From Smittium mucronatum (Eukaryota > Kickxellomycota > Harpellomycetes > Harpellales > Legeriomycetaceae): a stretch of 63,800 nt of DNA. The DNA is taken from positions 1-63,800 of the forward strand of contig LSSL01000021.1 of the NCBI GenBank assembly GCA_001953115.1, given 5' to 3'. The translations under genes and the position numbers were made by a program. The notes under the pieces were generated by a model. That model saw only the letters and a program-made list of their open reading frames with translations, was not told the origin of the DNA and searched no databases. Shown here piece by piece: positions 59,377-63,800 of the stretch; position 1 is the first letter of the stretch; each line of letters starts with the position of its first letter.

Positions 59377-62300
59377 GTTTAATTATAATGTTCATAATAT
59401 TTTTTATTATTAAATAAAAAGCATTGATTTATAAATTTTATTATAAGTTAATTTAAAAAATTTATATAGCAATTTAAATCTACATGAAGTTAATAATCAG
59501 AAAACCTGATTTTCTTCAATTTAGAAAAAAATAAAAAAGTCCCCACAAATTTTTTTTTAATTTTTATATATGTATTTTTTCTTTATGGATTTACTGAAAT
59601 TTCATTTAAACATCAAAATGATCATTCAAAACTATTCAGTTTTAAATTTATTATAAACTATTTTAACTTCCATATTTTCATAAAATAACCTTCATTTAAT
59701 AGCAGTTATTTTGATTATGTTTTTAAAAAATTAATATTTATGCATTTTTCCAATTAGTTTTTGCAAAAATGTATTCATTTTTAGTTTATAATATAATCCT
59801 TCCATATTATTTTATGATCATCATAAATATAATTAAAAGCATCTTTTTATCGAATAGAACACTTCTAAGTAGGGGTAAAATAAATTATGGTATTTAAATT
59901 AATATGAAATACATAATTAAGAAATTATAAAATTATTTTAATATAGATATACTAATATAAATTAATAAATTTTTATTTATTTCTTTCATATTTTACCAAA
60001 AAAAACATCTTCGCCATTTAAGCGATTAAAATTATATATATATATATATATTTAATCTTAAAAGAGCTTTCATTTACAGCTTTTAATAATTTATTGTGTT
60101 AAAAAATATGAATTTAAATACATTGAATTTTATTTCAACTTTTACTCTTTTGATATTTATGCACCACATAATTATCTTCATAATAATTATTTGGGATTTA
60201 AACAATTATAAATTTCCATATCTTTTTTAAATAAAAAAATAATGATATCAAAGTCGGAAATTAATAGATAAAAAACTTCGCCAGTGTTAAATATTCATGC
60301 ACTGATCGTTTTTATTATTTCATAATTTTATATAATATTAAGATGATATTTTATAGAATTACAGCATTAATTGTTTTATTTTATTTTTTAATGAGTCGAA
60401 ATCATATAATCAGTCCTTATTTATTTAATTTTGATTTTTAAAAAAGCATTAAGCTTTAAATAGATTGATTGGAATTTCTAACTAGTTTATTGGATATTTG
60501 TTGCCAAAATACAAACATATTATTAGTAATAATATATAAAAATTAACATTAAAATATTAATTTTAAAGCACCTTTAAATAATTTTGATCCAACATATCTA
60601 TTCCATACCTACTGAGAATTCATAATATTAATTTAATTCAAAATATATAACTAATTCTAACAAATTTATGTAATTGAGCTTATAAAATGTTTTTAATTAC
60701 TTATTAAGTCAAAAAGAGGTTTGAATGTATGAAATATTAATAAAATTTTCATATTTTTTAAAAATATGTTTAATTTGTTAAATAAAACTTTTTTGGAAGT
60801 ATTTTCTGAATTTTCTGGAATATAATCTTCCTGAGGTTGAAAAACTCGTGTTAATTCTTGGATTAGAAGTATAAAATAGAATAGATTTCAATCTAACCAT
60901 TTTAAAATATCTACTCAAAATACTTTTAATCCTATCTTATTTTCTTTAAAAATGATTTTATTATTTCGTTTTACCAAAAACAACTTTTATCATTCCTTCG
61001 AATTTATCATTCAAAACTTAATATGCTAAATAAAAATTTGAATCCAAAAAAATCATGAAGAAAAAATATTTGACATTATATTTAAATGAAACCTTGAAAT
61101 TTTAGTCAAAAAAAGTACATGAAGAGTTTAAAAAAGCTTCAAATTTGATTAATTTTGAAAACCCCAAAAATATTTTATCTTTATCTTTATATAATAGAAT
61201 CAGAAAGAAAAAATAAATTAACAAGGTCCAAAATACTAGAGAAAAGCTTTAAAAAAATGGAGGCTCTAAAACTATATATTTTTCTGATAAATGAAGGTCT
61301 TGATGGGCAAATTAAAATTTTATTATTTATCAATATGCGATTTTTATAAAATAATTCTGCTTGGCGATTTATATCTTCATTTAAATTACTCTCAAAAAAT
61401 CTAAATTTAGAGCTTATTTTTCTTTTCAAGTTCTGATTCTATTTAAGAAAACACTCAGAAATATTCAAAATTTAAGGAAGTTTTTATTAAATTATATCTC
61501 GAACTGTAAATATATTTCTTTAAAAAAAGAATCTGCATTATTTTCGATATGTAAAATTACTAGATTTACTGTGATAAGTATTCACTCAAAAAATAAAAAA
61601 TTATTCCTTTTATATTTTAGGTATTAAATTTTCATTCACTTATGTAGTGGTTTTTTGAAAATTGAAATATTCCTAAAGAAATTTAAAAAAAAAATAATAA
61701 AAAAATTAAAAAAAATGCCTAAAACTTAAATAAATGCTGCTATAGATTTTTAAAACCCTTTCTTCAAATCATTTTAAAACAAAAGATAACACCAAATAAA
61801 ATTACACTAAAATACTACTGACCCATTTCACGAAAAATAAAGCCTAATATGATCATTTAATTATTTATAAAGTAATGTGTTTGTTTTTTTTTTGAAGATA
61901 CCTTTAAATAGAAAATAATCGTCCAAAAAAATTTTAGACGAAATTTTATAAGATTTTTTTTTAGATATAGTGCAAACCATATTTTTAATCAAAGATAAAG
62001 ATTCCTAAAAATTGAAGTATTTAATACTGCAAAAATATTTAACTTTAAAATAATTAATAAATTTAAAATTTTGGATTTTTTTAGTTAATTAAGCAAGTAT
62101 TTAAATATCTTAATCGATATTATTTATACCAATTAAAAATTATATTTATTATTTTAATGAAAGATAATATATAAGAAAAAGATTAGATTTTTCATTTTTA
62201 CTCATGCGCAAATATAAAATTATTTTACTACTTAAATTTACCTCTTGTAACGATAAAGAATTTTCGGTTTCTAAATATTCCATTAAAAGAATGTTGAAGT

Positions 62301-63057
62301 CTAATATTTGCGATTAAGAAAATATTTTTATTTGAAAAAAGCACCATTTAAACCAATGGTTTATTTGAATAAAATTTAAATTGTAAAAAATAAAAAAAAT
62401 AGTAAACTTGAAGCTAAGTTATTAAATTTAGTTAAGTATGAATAATATTTGCTATTTTTTTAATAAAAAAAAGTAAATTTTCGTTTTTAATTTTATCAAT
62501 AAAACGAAATATTAAAGCAAAACTTTTAATTATTAAGGAGTATCAAAAAAGTCTTATTATTAATTTAAAAGCTTTATATGTTGAAATGTTGATTTGAAGA
62601 ATAAAAAACAAAACTCTAAATAATTGCACTAATGCATACTTAAAATAAAAAAATAACCAGAATTTTCATATTTAGTACTTATTACGTAAGTTTTGTAGAT
62701 CAAAATATTAATTTTTAGAAAAATTTTATTTGGGTACACAGTTTAAATATTAAATATAGTTATATAATCAAAGATAAAATAGTGAAAATGGTTTATTAGA
62801 GGAAAAAAGTAATACATTTTCCAAAGGAAATAAATCCAGAAAATTTACTACGAAAAATTAATAAATAAATTGGAGTTAGTTTTAAACAACAATTTTAAAT
62901 GAGAATCATTTAATAAATATTAATTGATATGGAAAATTTTTGGTCACACGATAAAATATTTTGGAGAAATAATATAAAAAAATTAAAATTAAAATAATAA
63001 ATAATTTATGTACTAAATAAAAAATTAAAAAAATTTCTAATAATGTTAAAATTAAAA
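59377..63057. other. Spacer of the large inverted repeat
   Basis: 3,681 bp of AT-rich DNA without a supportable gene. Overlapping frames on both strands at 61155-61349 and 61187-61429 have no recognisable motif. A (TA)n run lies at about 60035-60051. Confidence 0.6.
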
Positions 63058-63800
63058 AAATAATAAAATCAAAAATTTTCATATGTATTTGATATGCTAA
63101 AGTTTAGATATCTCACGAAAAATAATTCAGGCTGATCATTTTATGAAAGGGTTCTAAAAATATCAAATGCAAAAAAATTTATATAAAAGCTCGTTTAAAT
63201 GTATAATCCATAAGCGGGGTTGTGAAAATGAGTGCGTATTAAAAAAAATTAAATGATGGGGTATTTATATGGATGATAGTATATTAATTCTATAAAATAA
63301 TGTTTTAAAACCGAATTAATGAATATTAGATATATATATTCTCTATATATAAGGTAATAGGGTAATACTTTCATATTAATTATAGATAGTAAATTTTTAA
63401 AAAAAATGTGATGGATATTTTTGTTGATGGATTATTAGGGCATTAAAGAGCTTCTTTAGAAGATATGGGATATTATTTAGCTTGATTATCTGCTTTTTTA
63501 AGTATTATTAATAATAGCTAACATGGTTTTGTGAGAATAAAATTTTAACAGGAAATATCTTGTTTTAGAAATTTTTATCAATACTGATAAATGTGAGCTA
63601 TTTTTTTATATAGATCGTGCAAGATTCATTTATTGGTTTCGTTGATAGATAATCACTTATTTAGTTTTTTTAATTATTTTGCTCGCAAAGATTTTTTGGA
63701 CCCAATATTTAGGATTTAAAATTATTATTGACAGAAATAAACTGAAAACATTTGGGTTTTAGATATTTTATTTGATGTCGTAGTTTTAATTGAATTAATA
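63058..63800 (-). repeat. Right arm of the large inverted repeat, cut by the window end
   Basis: Reverse complement of 58634-59376 over its whole visible length. The last visible bases (63777-63800) still match, so the repeat continues beyond the window. Confidence 0.95.

Noticed and set aside
61155..61429. Overlapping 64- and 80-codon frames on opposite strands
   Set aside because: No motif, AT-rich codons only, and they compete for the same DNA; chance openings.

Overview
The window is nuclear DNA of a eukaryote. Two protein genes have GT-AG spliceosomal introns, the tRNA genes are of eukaryotic type, and the recognisable proteins are eukaryote-specific: dynactin p25, the ribosome-biogenesis factor UTP11 and the SMN-complex protein Gemin2. 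Compact genes in an extremely AT-rich background would fit an AT-rich fungus or another opisthokont microbe. I cannot name the lineage from sequence alone.

Layout. (1) 1-3.3 kb is a gene island of moderate GC. It has a decayed membrane-protein-like reading frame (222-580), a three-exon DCTN5/p25 gene (+) and a single-exon UTP11 gene (-), the last two convergent. (2) 3.3-42.7 kb is mostly AT-rich desert. Inside it I see a 3.13 kb element bounded by 57-bp terminal inverted repeats (3660-6792), a decayed Mutator-like (MULE) transposase (about 20.43-21.25 kb), a tRNA-Cys/tRNA-Leu pair only 3 nt apart (22.55-22.71 kb), hairpins, and a decayed coding stretch near 40.7-41.1 kb. A 414-base N gap lies at 41820-42233. 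(3) 42.79-44.07 kb is a five-exon Gemin2/SIP1 gene. (4) 44.6-46.3 kb has an inverted pair of 22-bp repeat arrays, a SINE and possible orphan exons. (5) 46.3-63.8 kb is desert again, with a second MULE relic (51.63-52.68 kb), a tRNA-like sequence near 55.54 kb and a large, apparently identical inverted repeat (58634-59376 against 63058-63800, running off the window edge).

The least expected result is a family of short retroposons (called SINE-like here). At least seven pieces share a 5' block and/or a 3' tail of the type AATAAATT(C)CCGT followed by oligo(A). Three are bounded by exact direct repeats of 14, 14 and 17 bp, and a fourth by about 10 bp. One of them contains the N gap. I recognise no published family.

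The three intact genes are housekeeping genes (retrograde transport adaptor, 18S rRNA processing, snRNP assembly) with no evident functional link. DCTN5 and UTP11 are visibly more GC-rich than Gemin2, and all introns and intergenic DNA are AT-rich. The relic genes carry several in-frame TAA codons, which fits long-term mutation towards AT. I found no CRISPR array, no operon and no sign of a multi-gene novel system; the novelty here lies in repeats.
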